DNA of 64,000 bases from Epiperipatus broadwayi (lineage: Eukaryota > Onychophora > Udeonychophora > Euonychophora > Peripatidae), in NCBI GenBank assembly GCA_028023455.1, contig JAQFVV010006425.1, positions 62,001-126,000 on the forward strand, read 5' to 3'. The position numbers and the translations under genes were made by a program. Positions 38,101 to 50,327 of this stretch are shown in pieces. Below the pieces are notes generated by a model that was given only the letters and a program-made list of their open reading frames with translations, had not been told where the DNA came from and searched no databases. Every line of letters starts with the position of its first letter. Position 1 is the stretch's first letter.

Positions 38101-41100
38101 GGTCTTTTCTTGCAATGATATATATTGCAGAGACTTCTACTATGTGGTGATGCTGAACTGATATCAGACCCATGTAGCTATCTGGCATGCGATGCTGAGT
38201 TTGAAGACATTACGTGTCTAAAAGATTCACGCTCGCAAGCTGAATAGAAACTGTTTCTTAAACGCTCAGAGTTTGTGTTTTAGATCTAGTTTCTTAATCC
38301 TGTCCTTCACTGATGATAGCAAATAGCTTGAAATCATGATATGAAGGTGGAAATTAAGTTAGAGATAGTGAAATACGCTCTGACGTTTATGTAAACAAAC
38401 GCTTGAAGGTGTTTTTGGTATAACGCCATCTGTAGTCATAAATACAAGCGTATGCAAGTTTTTAACTTGTGTTTTTTGTTTTTCATAAATGTACCTTTGA
38501 GGTCTTTTCTTGCAATGATATATATTGCAGAGACTTCTACTATGTGGTGATGCTGAACTGATATCAGACCCATGTAGCTATCTGGCATGCGATGCTGAGT
38601 TTGAAGACCTTACGTGTCTAAAAGATTCACGCTCGCAAGCTGAATAGAAACTGTTTCTTAAACGCTCAGAGTTTGTGTTTTAGATCTAGTTTCTTAATCC
38701 TGTCCTTCACTGACGATAGCAAATAGCTTGAAATCATGATATGAAGGTGGAAATTAAGTTAGAGATAGTGAAATACGCTCTGACGTTTATGTAAACAAAC
38801 GCTTGAAGGTGTTTTTGGTATAACGCCATCTGTAGTCATAAATACAAGCGTATGCAAGTTTTTAACTTGTGTTTTTTGTTTTTCATAAATGTACCTTTGA
38901 GGTCTTTTCTTGCAATGATATATATTGCAGAGACTTCTACTATGTGGTGATGCTGAACTGATATCAGACCCATGTAGCTATCTGGCATGCGATGCTGAGT
39001 TTGAAGACATTACGTGTCTAAAAGATTCACGCTCGCAAGCTGAATAGAAACTGTTTCTTAAACGCTCAGAGTTTGTGTTTTAGATCTAGTTTCTTAATCC
39101 TGTCCTTCACTGACGATAGCAAATAGCTTGAAATCATGATATGAAGGTGGAAATTAAGTTAGAGATAGTGAAATACGCTCTGACGTTTATGTAAACAAAC
39201 GCTTGAAGGTGTTTTTGGTATAACGCCATCTGTAGTCATAAATACAAGCGTATGCAAGTTTTTAACTTGTGTTTTTTGTTTTTCATAAATGTACCTTTGA
39301 GGTCTTTTCTTGCAATGATATATATTGCAGAGACTTCTACTATGTGGTGATGCTGAACTGATATCAGACCCATGTAGCTATCTGGCATGCGATGCTGAGT
39401 TTGAAGACATTACGTGTCTAAAAGATTCACGCTCGCAAGCTGAATAGAAACTGTTTCTTAAACGCTCAGAGTTTGTGTTTTAGATCTAGTTTCTTAATCC
39501 TGTCCTTCACTGACGATAGCAAATAGCTTGAAATCATGATATGAAGGTGGAAATTAAGTTAGAGATAGTGAAATACGCTCTGACGTTTATGTAAACAAAC
39601 GCTTGAAGGTGTTTTTGGTATAACGCCATCTGTAGTCATAAATACAAGCGTATGCAAGTTTTTAACTTGTGTTTTTTGTTTTTCATAAATGTACCTTTGA
39701 GGTCTTTTCTTGCAATGATATATATTGCAGAGACTTCTACTATGTGGTGATGCTGAACTGATATCAGACCCATGTAGCTATCTGGCATGCGATGCTGAGT
39801 TTGAAGACATTACGTGTCTAAAAGATTCACGCTCGCAAGCTGAATAGAAACTGTTTCTTAAACGCTCAGAGTTTGTGTTTTAGATCTAGTTTCTTAATCC
39901 TGTCCTTCACTGACGATAGCAAATAGCTTGAAATCATGATATGAAGGTGGAAATTAAGTTAGAGATAGTGAAATACGCTCTGACGTTTATGTAAACAAAC
40001 GCTTGAAGGTGTTTTTGGTATAACGCCATCTGTAGTCATAAATACAAGCGTATGCAAGTTTTTAACTTGTGTTTTTTGTTTTTCATAAATGTACCTTTGA
40101 GGTCTTTTCTTGCAATGATATATATTGCAGAGACTTCTACTATGTGGTGATGCTGAACTGATATCAGACCCATGTAGCTATCTGGCATGCGATGCTGAGT
40201 TTGAAGACATTACGTGTCTAAAAGATTCACGCTCGCAAGCTGAATAGAAACTGTTTCTTAAACGCTCAGAGTTTGTGTTTTAGATCTAGTTTCTTAATCC
40301 TGTCCTTCACTGACGATAGCAAATAGCTTGAAATCATGATATGAAGGTGGAAATTAAGTTAGAGATAGTGAAATACGCTCTGACGTTTATGTAAACAAAC
40401 GCTTGAAGGTGTTTTTGGTATAACGCCATCTGTAGTCATAAATACAAGCGTATGCAAGTTTTTAACTTGTGTTTTTTGTTTTTCATAAATGTACCTTTGA
40501 GGTCTTTTCTTGCAATGATATATATTGCAGAGACTTCTACTATGTGGTGATGCTGAACTGATATCAGACCCATGTAGCTATCTGGCATGCGATGCTGAGT
40601 TTGAAGACATTACGTGTCTAAAAGATTCACGCTCGCAAGCTGAATAGAAACTGTTTCTTAAACGCTCAGAGTTTGTGTTTTAGATCTAGTTTCTTAATCC
40701 TGTCCTTCACTGACGATAGCAAATAGCTTGAAATCATGATATGAAGGTGGAAATTAAGTTAGAGATAGTGAAATACTCGCTCTGACGTTTATGTAAACAA
40801 ACGCTTGAAGGTGTTTTTGGTATAACGCCATCTGTAGTCATAAATACAAGCGTATGCAAGTTTTTAACTTGTGTTTTTTGTTTTTCATAAATGTACCTTT
40901 GAGGTCTTTTCTTGCAATGATATATATTGCAGAGACTTCTACTATGTGGTGATGCTGAACTGATATCAGACCCATGTAGCTATCTGGCATGCGATGCTGA
41001 GTTTGAAGACATTACGTGTCTAAAAGATTCACGCTCGCAAGCTGAATAGAAACTGTTTCTTAAACGCTCAGAGTTTGTGTTTTAGATCTAGTTTCTTAAT

Positions 41101-41244
41101 CCTGTTCTTCACTGACGATAGCAAATAGCTTGAAATCATGATATGAAGGTGGAAATTAAGTTAGAGATAGTGAAATACTCGCTCTGACGTTTATGTAAAG
41201 AAACGCTTGAAGGTGTTTTTGGTATAACGCCATCTGTAGTCATA
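32126..41244 (-). repeat. 400-bp satellite, main block (about 22.8 units; ribozyme strand is plus)
   Basis: The same unit as the left block, inverted. Successive GTACCTTTGAG landmarks lie at 32,477, 32,878, 33,278, 33,678, 34,080 and so on to 40,893. Periods are 400 or 402 bp, with two of 401. The 400/402 difference is a 2-bp indel (TACGCTC or TACTCGCTC). One 401 is an extra T at about 38,077. Units are otherwise nearly identical, indicating recent amplification or homogenisation. The first unit, next to the inversion, is the most diverged. The array ends at CTGTAGTCATA followed by a TA tract, and the left end of the whole array also abuts a TA tract. The 76-aa frames that recur in units are incidental. 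Confidence 0.95.
32277..32342 (+). ncRNA. Type I hammerhead ribozyme in satellite unit (representative of 23 plus-strand copies)
   Basis: Layout: CTTAAT (outer stem I), CCTGT (loop), CCTTCA (inner stem I), CTGACGA core at 32,294-32,300, U-AGC-AAATA-GCU-U (3-bp stem II with a U-U first position), and GAAA at 32,314-32,317. Then TCATGA (palindromic minimal stem III), U and A with cleavage expected between 32,325 and 32,326, TGAAGG, loop TGGAA and ATTAAG. Further cores start at 32,696, 33,097, 33,497, 33,897, 34,299, 34,701, 35,101, 35,503, 35,905, 36,305, 36,705, 37,107, 37,509, 37,909, 38,310 (CTGATGA), 38,710, 39,110, 39,510, 39,910, 40,310, 40,710 and 41,112. Cleavage at successive copies would release linear 400-402 nt RNAs. 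Confidence 0.87.
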
Positions 41245-41390
41245 TATATATAATGTTTTAATGGTTATTCTTTTTCTGGTTGTTATATATTTAATATGTA
41301 AAAAATTATTTCAAGTTTTTTTACTTGAAATTGTAATCTAAGTCTAAATCAGTGGTAGAATGACATATTTAATATTTTTTGGTTCTAGTA

Positions 41391-43274
41391 AACTATTAAC
41401 TGTGCAGCCTTTGGTGGGGCTGTTTCTAGTTAAAAACAGAGTGTTATAACATTACCGGGCTGCTAGATTTTTTTATCTAATACATTGTATTTTGACATAC
41501 TGCTGTAATTTTTTTTTTAATATTTAATATATTGTTGTTGTTTGTTTTGGACATAATTATTTTTTTGGTTTTCATTTGATAAATTTCAAACTATAAAGGA
41601 GACTTTGACCTTTTTTTTTTGGATCTCAAAAGTACATAATTTTTGACATACGCCTTTATTTGGGGGGGGGGGGATTTCCATTCTAAATCTACTGTTTCTT
41701 TTTTACAGACGTCTTTTATTTTTTTGTTTTGGATTCGATACATTTCAAAGTAATAAGGGACAGTTTTAACTTTTTTTTGGAATATCTCAAATATACACAA
41801 TTTGCTTTACATACGACTTTTTTTTGTTGTTGTTGTTGCTATTTAAAATTAGAATCGACACTTTCTTTTTGAATTATGTTAAAAATGAGGGGGTTTGCTG
41901 TTGATTGATTTAGCAACAAAAAAATTTAAACCTTCCGACAAACTCTGCCTCAGATGTCTATATTTGCTTATAAACGAAAAGAATTGTTTGGTATTTTATC
42001 TTACATTTATAAATACGGGTTTTTTTTTTGGTCAGCATGTTTTTATTTTTTTATTTTTTTTTTAATAATAACAAATAAAATGGGGTTTTGATTTTTTTGC
42101 TTTTTTTAATAAACAAATAAAACGTCCAAAACAAAAACCAAAAAGTCAATCGCGGTATTGTTTTTTTAACACAAAAAATATGTATGTTAACCGGTTTTGT
42201 TACATTCTGTAGGATTTATTTATTTATCTTTTTTAAGAGTTGTACAACTTTGTTAAAGATTTTTTGTTTTCATAACAAATAAAACATCCGGTATTTTGAT
42301 TCTTTTTTAACAACAAAAATTAAGCTCAGGTTCATTTTTTAAATCTACTTGACATGCTGTTTATTGATTTAAAACAACAACAACAAAAAAACTTTTTTTG
42401 CTTCTAAACGGAACGAATAGGTATGTCAAAAGAAGAAGTATTTTTTGTTTTTTTTTTAAAAAATCAATCAATCAAGAGATGTCCAACAAACTACACGGCC
42501 CCTTTTTAACACTGTCATTCTGGGTGTTAATTACATGATTTACAGATAAAAATAATCACAAACAAAACACAAATTCTTTCCAGAAAATAAATTTATTAAC
42601 CACATATGACTGAACTAAATCAACTCTAATGAATGGCAGGATGTTTTGGGCTTGCAAAAATGCAACTGCCTCACTTTCTCTGTTTGGGACATCCCACAAA
42701 TATAATAACGTGGTAGACATTTTGTTCTTTTTTTTCAACTCTCGTCTGAGTCACAACAGAAACAGTCTTTTTCCGCAAACAACTCCAATCATCTGCCAGA
42801 GAGCTTGAGAAATTGTATTTTGTCTTCTGTGACTCCCAAAAAGCCAAAATTAGCCAAAAAATAAAATTTTGACAAATATCAATAATATGCTGAAAATTAC
42901 TAGTACGCAAAAATCTTTCAGTTGGGAAATACAGAAAATCATAAACATCCACAAATAAACACTTGAAAAAGATGACAATGCTCACATTCCCATCTTAAAT
43001 TCCAGAGACAATACAAATTCTGTCAATATGCATAGGAATTCAACCTGCAATGAAATCAATGGCAAACTATATGATCATAGTATTGTTAGTAGACGTAGTG
43101 TTATTGAACGTGGAAGAATTGGTCGCGTATTATAACCACTACATACGATCTACTCGTATATTAATGATCACTCATATATTAGCCGTAGGTCCAGCTGCAA
43201 AAGCGGTATAATTCTATGTTTTTACATAGAAACAGTGCCACCAAAGGCTGCACAGTTAATAGTTTACTAGAACC
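41391..43274 (-). mobile_element. DNA transposon relic with 37-bp perfect terminal inverted repeats
   Basis: 41,391-41,427 and the reverse complement of 43,238-43,274 are identical over 37 bp, starting GGTTCTAGTAAAC; weaker similarity continues inward for about 50 bp. The flanks are ATTTTTT (41,384-41,390) and ATTTTTTTT (43,275-43,283), so a 7-9 bp duplication is possible but not provable in T runs. On the minus strand, two overlapping short frames at 42,985-42,671 and 42,738-42,556 (including VPNRESEAVAFLQAQNILP) may be remains of a transposase N-terminus. They recall the start of ISXO2/Merlin-type transposases only weakly. The left half is full of T/A homopolymers. Confidence 0.75.
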
Positions 43275-43912
43275 ATTTTTTTTCTAGGAACAAATAGCCA
43301 AACTAAAATCTGCTCTTGTGTATTATAATGTGTTGTGTTTATTGTGTGATTATGATAAACACAGACTTGAAGAATATGATTAATTATTTATTAATTAAAG
43401 CAAGGTAAAATGCATATTTTCATTACACAACTATTATGTCTTTTCATGATGCCATTGTCTTGGTATAGCATTTAGTGCTGTGCAACTGATAATATAAGAA
43501 ATTTGAGGTGCTCTTCTACATTTGAGTATCACTTTCAGTTGTACCATGAATGCTTGTGTCATTAGTAGATGTAGTTGACACTTCTGGATAATCTGTGATA
43601 GATTGTGTCATATAGGTGCAATAACATTTCCAGCTGTACCATGACAATTTATCTCATGTCTGATCTAGGATACTAGCAGTCTCCAATTCTAATGTGAATT
43701 TGTTTTACTGCTTTAACCATATAGTGAATAATATCTGTACTGATATTTAGGTTTGAAGGTATATAATTGTTGTCTCTCTTTATCTTCAACTGAACTGAAT
43801 ATTTATAGCCAGATCCCCATCTGTAATAAAAAGAATCAGATTCACTGATCATTATCTTGTTTATTATTACATATATGTTAACTATTTATGTATCTATTGG
43901 TCTATTGTAATG
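43275..43912. other. No gene seen
   Basis: Moderately AT-rich sequence without recognised repeats or coding frames. Confidence 0.45.
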
Positions 43913-44217
43913 AATGTTCATTCTAAGCCAATAAACATCACATGACCACCACTTCTTATGCTTGTGTATAACTGTTGTTAAAACAGGCAAAACTCATTAT
44001 ACATATTGCCACACACAGAAAGCTAGAGTAATCAATGGATACCAGAAGGGTCCTCACTGACAAAGGCCACAAGCCAGAAACTAGTCTGGGGACATTGGAC
44101 AAGTAGGCGTTAGATGGGTATTTTATGCACAAGCCTTCTGGCATCCATTGATTACTCTAGCTTGCTGTGTGTGGCAATATGTATAGTGAGTTTTGCCTGT
44201 TTTAATGTTCATTCTAA
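43913..44217 (+). mobile_element. Hammerhead-bearing small element, copy 5: fold-back form with 14-bp duplication
   Basis: The insert 43,927-44,203 lies between AATGTTCATTCTAA at 43,913-43,926 and 44,204-44,217. The left arm (43,930-44,049) is in minus orientation and the right part, from 44,050, in plus orientation. The arms 43,984-44,049 and 44,132-44,199 are inverse copies. The right terminus is GAGTTTTGCCTGTTTT, as in copy 4. Similar arms and a clean duplication suggest a relatively recent insertion. Confidence 0.87.
44051..44099 (+). ncRNA. Type I hammerhead motif, truncated and decayed
   Basis: Inner stem I, stem II, GAAA and CTAG are intact, but the core is CTGACAA and the outer 5' stem I strand is missing because the inversion point cuts it off. 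Confidence 0.65.
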
Positions 44218-46269
44218 TTGAGATGAGATGGAAGTTAAGATATAACAAAGATTTATTGTTATATTAAATTAAATTTAGAAATATTTTACAATTCGATAAC
44301 AATAAAAATTCTCTCTTTTCTGTACAATTATAATGTTATGTATATATATGTTTAAAACTTTAATCCAAAAAAGTTAAGATATACGATTATAAATTTTATG
44401 TTTTATTCATGCTAAACATGCTTTCAATATGTTAAGTGAGGTTTTTTTATATTGTTTATATATATAAATTTGAATTAATATAAGTTTATTGTTTATTATA
44501 CAAATGTATGTAAGGTTCTTCAAAGAACTCACATTTTTGTCAGAGGGATACTGGTTTCATTTTTATTTATAGCAATTTTTTTTATTGGCTATGGTTAGAG
44601 CCTCCTTGATCCCCCCCCCCCATCTCCTTCTCAGTGCAAATGATGTCTGCTTTGGAAAGACCAAACACATGGCCCGATTGTAGTGTGTATTTTAAGAATA
44701 TTGTTGAACACTCACCACCTCACTTGGCCCTATTATTTAAGCAATTGTGTTGGGCCCACCCCACAGACACTATTAAGTACATATATAAACAATCTATAAT
44801 AAACTTAAAAGAGCTACGATTATGGTACTTAACATATTGAAAGCAAGCTTAACATAAATAAATCTAAAATTTATAAATATATGTCCACTTTTTCTAAGTT
44901 AAATGTCCAAACATTTATATATTTAACATTTAAAATTATTTTTATAAAAAGTACTGATAAAATGATTTAAATTATTACATTATAACAATAATACAAACAG
45001 CACTATCTTTTCTTGGTTAAATGTTCAAAACGTATCAATCAAAATATTTTTTTAACCAAAAATCTATCGTTATTTCTAAGCTATATCATTTCAAAAACTT
45101 ATCAATCTTCGTTTGATGTTGTTTACTGGATACTTTAATATTCTATTTATTATTTTGCTTTTATTATTAAATTATGCTACTTTAAATATATATATGTTTT
45201 TTTTATTTTTTTATATGCTTTTCCTCTTTGAAATATTTTCTTATTAGATTTAAATCCAAACTAAAGTTTTAGCCTAGTTAATTATAATGTGATCATTACT
45301 AAATATCTATATGATAAAACTCTTTTTTTTGTATCAGTCCAAATACATTGCCCTTTTTATTAAAACTATTTTTTAATTTTCATCCAAGCATCAAAATATT
45401 TCATTCCATTGTTTTTTTTTCAATGTCTTAATATATATTTTAGCTTTATTACATTAATATATAATGTTTTAATTTTTATATTTGACATTATATTTTTGTT
45501 TTATGTCTTATCCACCTTCTGAATTTACTTTATAAAATTATTATACGGAGAATCTTCATTGGTGTGCTCAGTTCTTTGAAGAATTTTCAGTGTAATTTTC
45601 CTCCCAATTTTGAATAACAAGCAAAGACAACTCATAAAACAAGATTGAATCAATACAGAACATTTCACAATTCCAATGCTAACAATAATATGAACTTTCA
45701 ATTTTATGAAGAATTAACGACTTCTTAATAAAATAATTATAATAATTTATAAACCATCTTTTATTTAATAACCCTGGCAATATGATCAAGATCAGTGAAT
45801 GATGTAATTAATGATTTAGATAAACAGGTTATTCTAAAAACTAAATGTTTAATCTTTAAAAACATTATTCGAAAATAATATTAGTACCTAAGATCAACAA
45901 TGTTTCGATCAATAAGCAATAACTTTATATATTCTAAATCAAAGAGCTTAGTACAAAATTTATTTAGATATGCTAACATACAAAAAAGGCTATTATATTG
46001 ACTGATGATGATTTTTATGACAGCAATAAATATAATATGTTGATAGCAATAGCAATAACAATATAAATAGTGATTAAAAATAAGGCCAAAGACAACTAAA
46101 TATAATTTCACACAAAATTTATTTACGTTATTTACAAGCTTTCTGAATATACTAATAACAATAAAGGAAAATATACATAATCTTAGATAATTGTGACAGA
46201 AATTTATATTTTATTATAACATTTTATGATGAAGAGAAGATCTGTTAAGATCTATTTAATACTTTAATA
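44218..46269. other. AT-rich DNA, no gene seen
   Basis: Contains a C run at 44,611-44,620 and TA tracts. The frame at 44,634-44,840 has no recognisable features. Confidence 0.5.
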
Positions 46270-46435
46270 AATAATTACCTTTTAATTTATTATTACTCAA
46301 ACTTATTACTCAAATTGAGTTTCTTGGACCTGCTATACATTTTATATTTTAAATTATTACCTTTTAATTTATTATTACTTAAATTTTTTACTCACATTGA
46401 GTTTATTTAACTTACTATACATTTCATAGTTATCT
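46270..46435. repeat. Two-copy tandem repeat, 82-bp unit
   Basis: ATTACCTTTTAATTTATT occurs at 46,274 and 46,356, and the similarity continues through CATTGAGTTT or AATTGAGTTT to TATACATTT. Diverged, so old. Confidence 0.75.
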
Positions 46436-46939
46436 ATTAATAGCATGGTTCTAAGAACCTATCCACTTTAAATAAACACAGACAATATATTTCAAAATCT
46501 CTATTCAAAACAGCCAACACTGCTTTAAGAATCAAGCCTATCATTTTCTACCTTTTACTTATTGGTTTTACCTTATAGGACTCTTTTAATATTAAACAAA
46601 CTTATTAGTATTTTAAAACAACTTGGATATAAATGATATATAACATAAACTAATAGTATAGATGGAATCATCTCAAATGAATAGGCATTAAATAACAATC
46701 TACTATAAAATAATTTTTAACCAATATTAGTTTTTTTTTTTTAGCATTTTGCTCACTGTTATGTACAATCTACATTTTCATAAACAATATTTCAGGAACA
46801 ATTCTATTGTTATTGATACCAAACATTAGAACTTAGGAATATGAACCATAATAAAACATATGATATATCCAAAGATATAGTGGGGTTGAGTTAAGGCAAA
46901 GAAAACAACCTAACAACTTAGACTATGATCATCTAATGA

Positions 46940-47215
46940 CTGCATATGGTCTGTAATCCTTGTGTCACTTCTGGAACATCTTTGGAGATATAAAAGGGGA
47001 AACCAATCCTTTGTTTAAATAACTATACGAACACATGGTTTGAAATCCCAGTATCACTTCTGAAGCATCTGTAGGGATATAAAATGGGCAATCAATCTCT
47101 TGCTAACTAACTATACCAACACATGGTTTGAAAATCCCAGTGTCATTTCTGGATCATCTTTGGAAATATGAGAAAAAGAAAGGGGTGGTTAATCCCTTAT
47201 TTAATAACTAAATGA
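46940..47215. repeat. Three-copy minisatellite, 89-bp unit
   Basis: The motif TGTCACTTCTGGAACATCT and its variants recur at 46,963, 47,052 and 47,141, exactly 89 bp apart, with shared flanks such as ACACATGGTTTGAAA. Copies differ at about one base in six or more, so the array is old. Confidence 0.8.
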
Positions 47216-49437
47216 ATACCCTACAAAAGTATTTGCTCAGTGTTTGATGGCATCATTCATGATTTACCCATGATGGCCATTTATATCATCACTCAGGGTA
47301 TGAGAATAAGTTCATCTGGTGTGATGCAACATGGACCTACCACATATACCAAAATATTATAAACTTATTGTAATTATTCAACATGATAACAGATAAGTCA
47401 AGTACTAATATTGCATACCATGAATATATAAAATCACTAAAATAATGGAATATATTACTATTTGACACATAAAATTTATAACTATCATTATCAATTTGAT
47501 AATAACTCATAACTATAGCCATTATTAGCTATTAATCAATTAAGTACTACATAGAAAAAATACCATATTTAATGCATCCAAATTAGCTGAAGTTGAATAC
47601 TATCCATTTATTATTATTATTCAACAATTGTAGCTTTTATCCAGAAAGAAAAATATTGAGAATAAACTGTAGTAGTTTCTTACCTATGTTCATATTTTAA
47701 AATATGAATAAAATTTACAGAAAATAATATACATTTATCACATGTTTTATTTTCTTAGACAAAAACATAGAATATTAATGATAATAAAATTCACTATATA
47801 ATTTTTTTGTTTCACATTACTTCTTGCAAATCTAAGAGAATGAAATCTTTGTTGCAACATTTAAAATCTGCAGAATGGTATGATTGATAATATTCCTTTC
47901 CACAAGAGTATATTTCATATTTTTTTTATTAATTTGAACTGTAATTCTAGTACGTGGCTGGATCTATAAACAATCCTAGTTTCATCTGTTAACTTCATCA
48001 CTTTGTTATTTTGGAAATTAAGGAAAAAGTTGAAGAATAAACATTTGATTCACTTTTAATGAGATTCTACAACTTAGTTTAATAAACATAACAATTCCAC
48101 TTGTTAAGTTGCAAGATGGCACATTTCAGCTTTGCCCTAATGAAAGAGTTAAAAGCAATGCTGATAATACCTCATATTTAAAGTCTCAATAAATATTGTG
48201 TAAACTTTTATAATTTAGTATCTTCATTTTTATTATAATATTAGGTAGGTATAAGTTATTATTGCTTTATTTAATAATAAGGTAACATTTTTCTTCTTTT
48301 TTTTTTTAATTTATTTTCTCCACATAATGAAAGTAATATAGCATAATAGAAATGTAACAATTAAAGTTAGCCTTAGTATACTATTTCACATTAGTTTAAA
48401 CATGTCAAGAATGTTTTACAAATTCAAAAACATAATGGAAGACATTAAATGTCCCCATCATAGATCTGCTTATTCTTAAATGTATTTTGAAGGAAAGGAC
48501 AAAACAATTTTCTTTTTTTTTCTTATTATCAAGAATAAATCATAATTATTTGTATAATGCAATCAGTAAATATAACAATTAAAACGGTTGCATAATAAGA
48601 ATAAAATTTTAAGCTTACAAACTTTCCCTATCTTGGTGGGCTTTTCTTCTTCTTTGTGTCTGCCAGTTTTAAATGTGAATTTTGATAACTATCAAGTCAC
48701 AGAAGTGGTGTGATTCATGCATGAAAGTCAAATGGAATTCATAATCCATTATTTGCTAGTTAAAATACAATTTAATTCCATTTTTTAATTTAATTCAAAT
48801 TTAATTTTACTTTTTAATCTCAGTTCTTTGTTAATTTAATTTTGTTTAGTTCATAGGTTCTGCCATTTTTCCTAGTTGTTCTCCTATGCCTTCTTGTTGT
48901 TCTCTTTTTTCTTGTTGTTCTCCTCTATAAAGATCTCTGTTAGCCTATTTATAAACTTTTATCATAGAGAATTAGTGTACAAATTAATAGACCATTTGAA
49001 TTAAATGTTGTATGTGCACACATTAACATAAATTAATAATTCTCTATTACTGATCATATTTTTAAGTTAAAATGTTCTTAGTCTACTCTTCATTTTTTTT
49101 TAATAAAATATTTACCTAAAACACATATTTCAATCTATGCTCCAGAAATTTTACATTCTTTAAATTTTAACATGTTCATTAGGCCACTTTCAATAACATT
49201 TTTTTCTCAATACCTAGTTATTAATCTTTTCATTTTACTGTCTTAGTCTACTTTATCCAATGCCACAATTTCATACTCTTTTTTTTATTATAAAGAAAAA
49301 AATATCTTTATTCAAGATGATTACAAAAAAAACCATATACATGAATTACTAACAACTCATACTAGAGAATTTCCAAGGACAAGTCATGACATTCTTCATG
49401 CTTGGTGTATTCAGTACAATTGTAGTCGATGCTCGTC
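47216..49437. other. AT-rich DNA, no gene seen
   Basis: Poly-T tracts occur near 48,295 and 48,515. No gene or repeat family was recognised. Confidence 0.5.
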
Positions 49438-49452
49438 AAAAGGTCTATATTG

Positions 49453-50242
49453 CCGACAAGGAATATCAAATGAATAATCAACAACTACTTGTCTTGCAAC
49501 AACCTGATTACAGAAGTGTAGTCAGAGAAGATGAAACATCAGATATTACACAAGACTCTTTTCTTGTAGATGAGTCTCTACTTCCACTGGCCTCAAAAGG
49601 AAGAAATGATACACAAAGCCAAGTACTTCATGCTGAAATAGTGGGATCAACACAACAAAATGTGGTGGAGCAAGATACTTCAGACTATCCCACATATCAT
49701 CAGCACAATGATAGCACTACTCCAAGTAATCCTGTCAAGAAGCCTCTGAACAAAAGTACAGTTACATATCAGACTGAAACCACTACTCTGAGATACACAA
49801 GAAGTATGAATAAGCAGCTTAAAAGTAACAAAAAGTTTATCACCCCCAACCAATGAGATATTATCTCTGAAGAGGAATCTCCAATGAAAATTCCTTTAAA
49901 TAAGTCCAGTACTAAGAAAAGAAAATCAGCCATTATGCACAAGTCCAGCTCAGAAGATGACAAATCTCTGGGGAAAAAAACAGATGTTTATCTCTTAAGC
50001 AGAAGAAGAAGATCAATATTCCAATACATAAGGAAAAAAGTCCAGAGAATAAATGTCAATTATCAGATGAGGATAATAGGATATTGAGTCCTAATTCATT
50101 AGAAGAGACTGCTGGTGATGTACATCATTCCATCATTGGCAGTTCAGATGACATCCCATTGATTGAACCCATTGTGTTAGAAGAAACCTCAGATAACACC
50201 ATTGAAGATCCAGACTATGATGATCCAGACTATTCCAACTAG
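49453..50242 (+). pseudogene. LINE ORF1 remnant
   Basis: The frame enters the element at residue 23 of an apparent ORF that starts at 49,386; the first 22 residues are flanking host DNA. It encodes a hydrophilic Ser/Thr/Lys-rich, probably disordered protein. There is one in-frame TGA at 49,854, after which the same frame continues. A frameshift at about 49,980-49,995, near an A7 run, moves the rest to another frame that ends in an acidic tail (DPDYDDPDYSN) at 50,242. No zinc knuckle is visible in the surviving part. ORF1 proteins of this group bind the element RNA. Confidence 0.65.
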
Positions 50243-50327
50243 AATTGACCTTCTTTTTATAAAAGCTGTGAATTAAAAGGGAACCTTATATTCTTTGGGG
50301 TAGATTTAAAAGATACATAACCCAAAT

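Noticed and set aside
30712-38188. 76-aa open frames recurring in satellite units
   Set aside because: They are short, begin in flanking or phase-dependent sequence, and are broken by the 2-bp length variants. The conserved feature of the unit is the ribozyme, not a protein.
17941-41244. CRISPR array
   Set aside because: Whole units of 328-402 bp are tandemly identical with no unique spacers, and the context is eukaryotic.
42556-42985. Firm assignment of the 41.4-43.3 kb transposon to Merlin/ISXO2
   Set aside because: Only a short N-terminal resemblance is visible, catalytic residues are not seen, and the target duplication lies in T runs.
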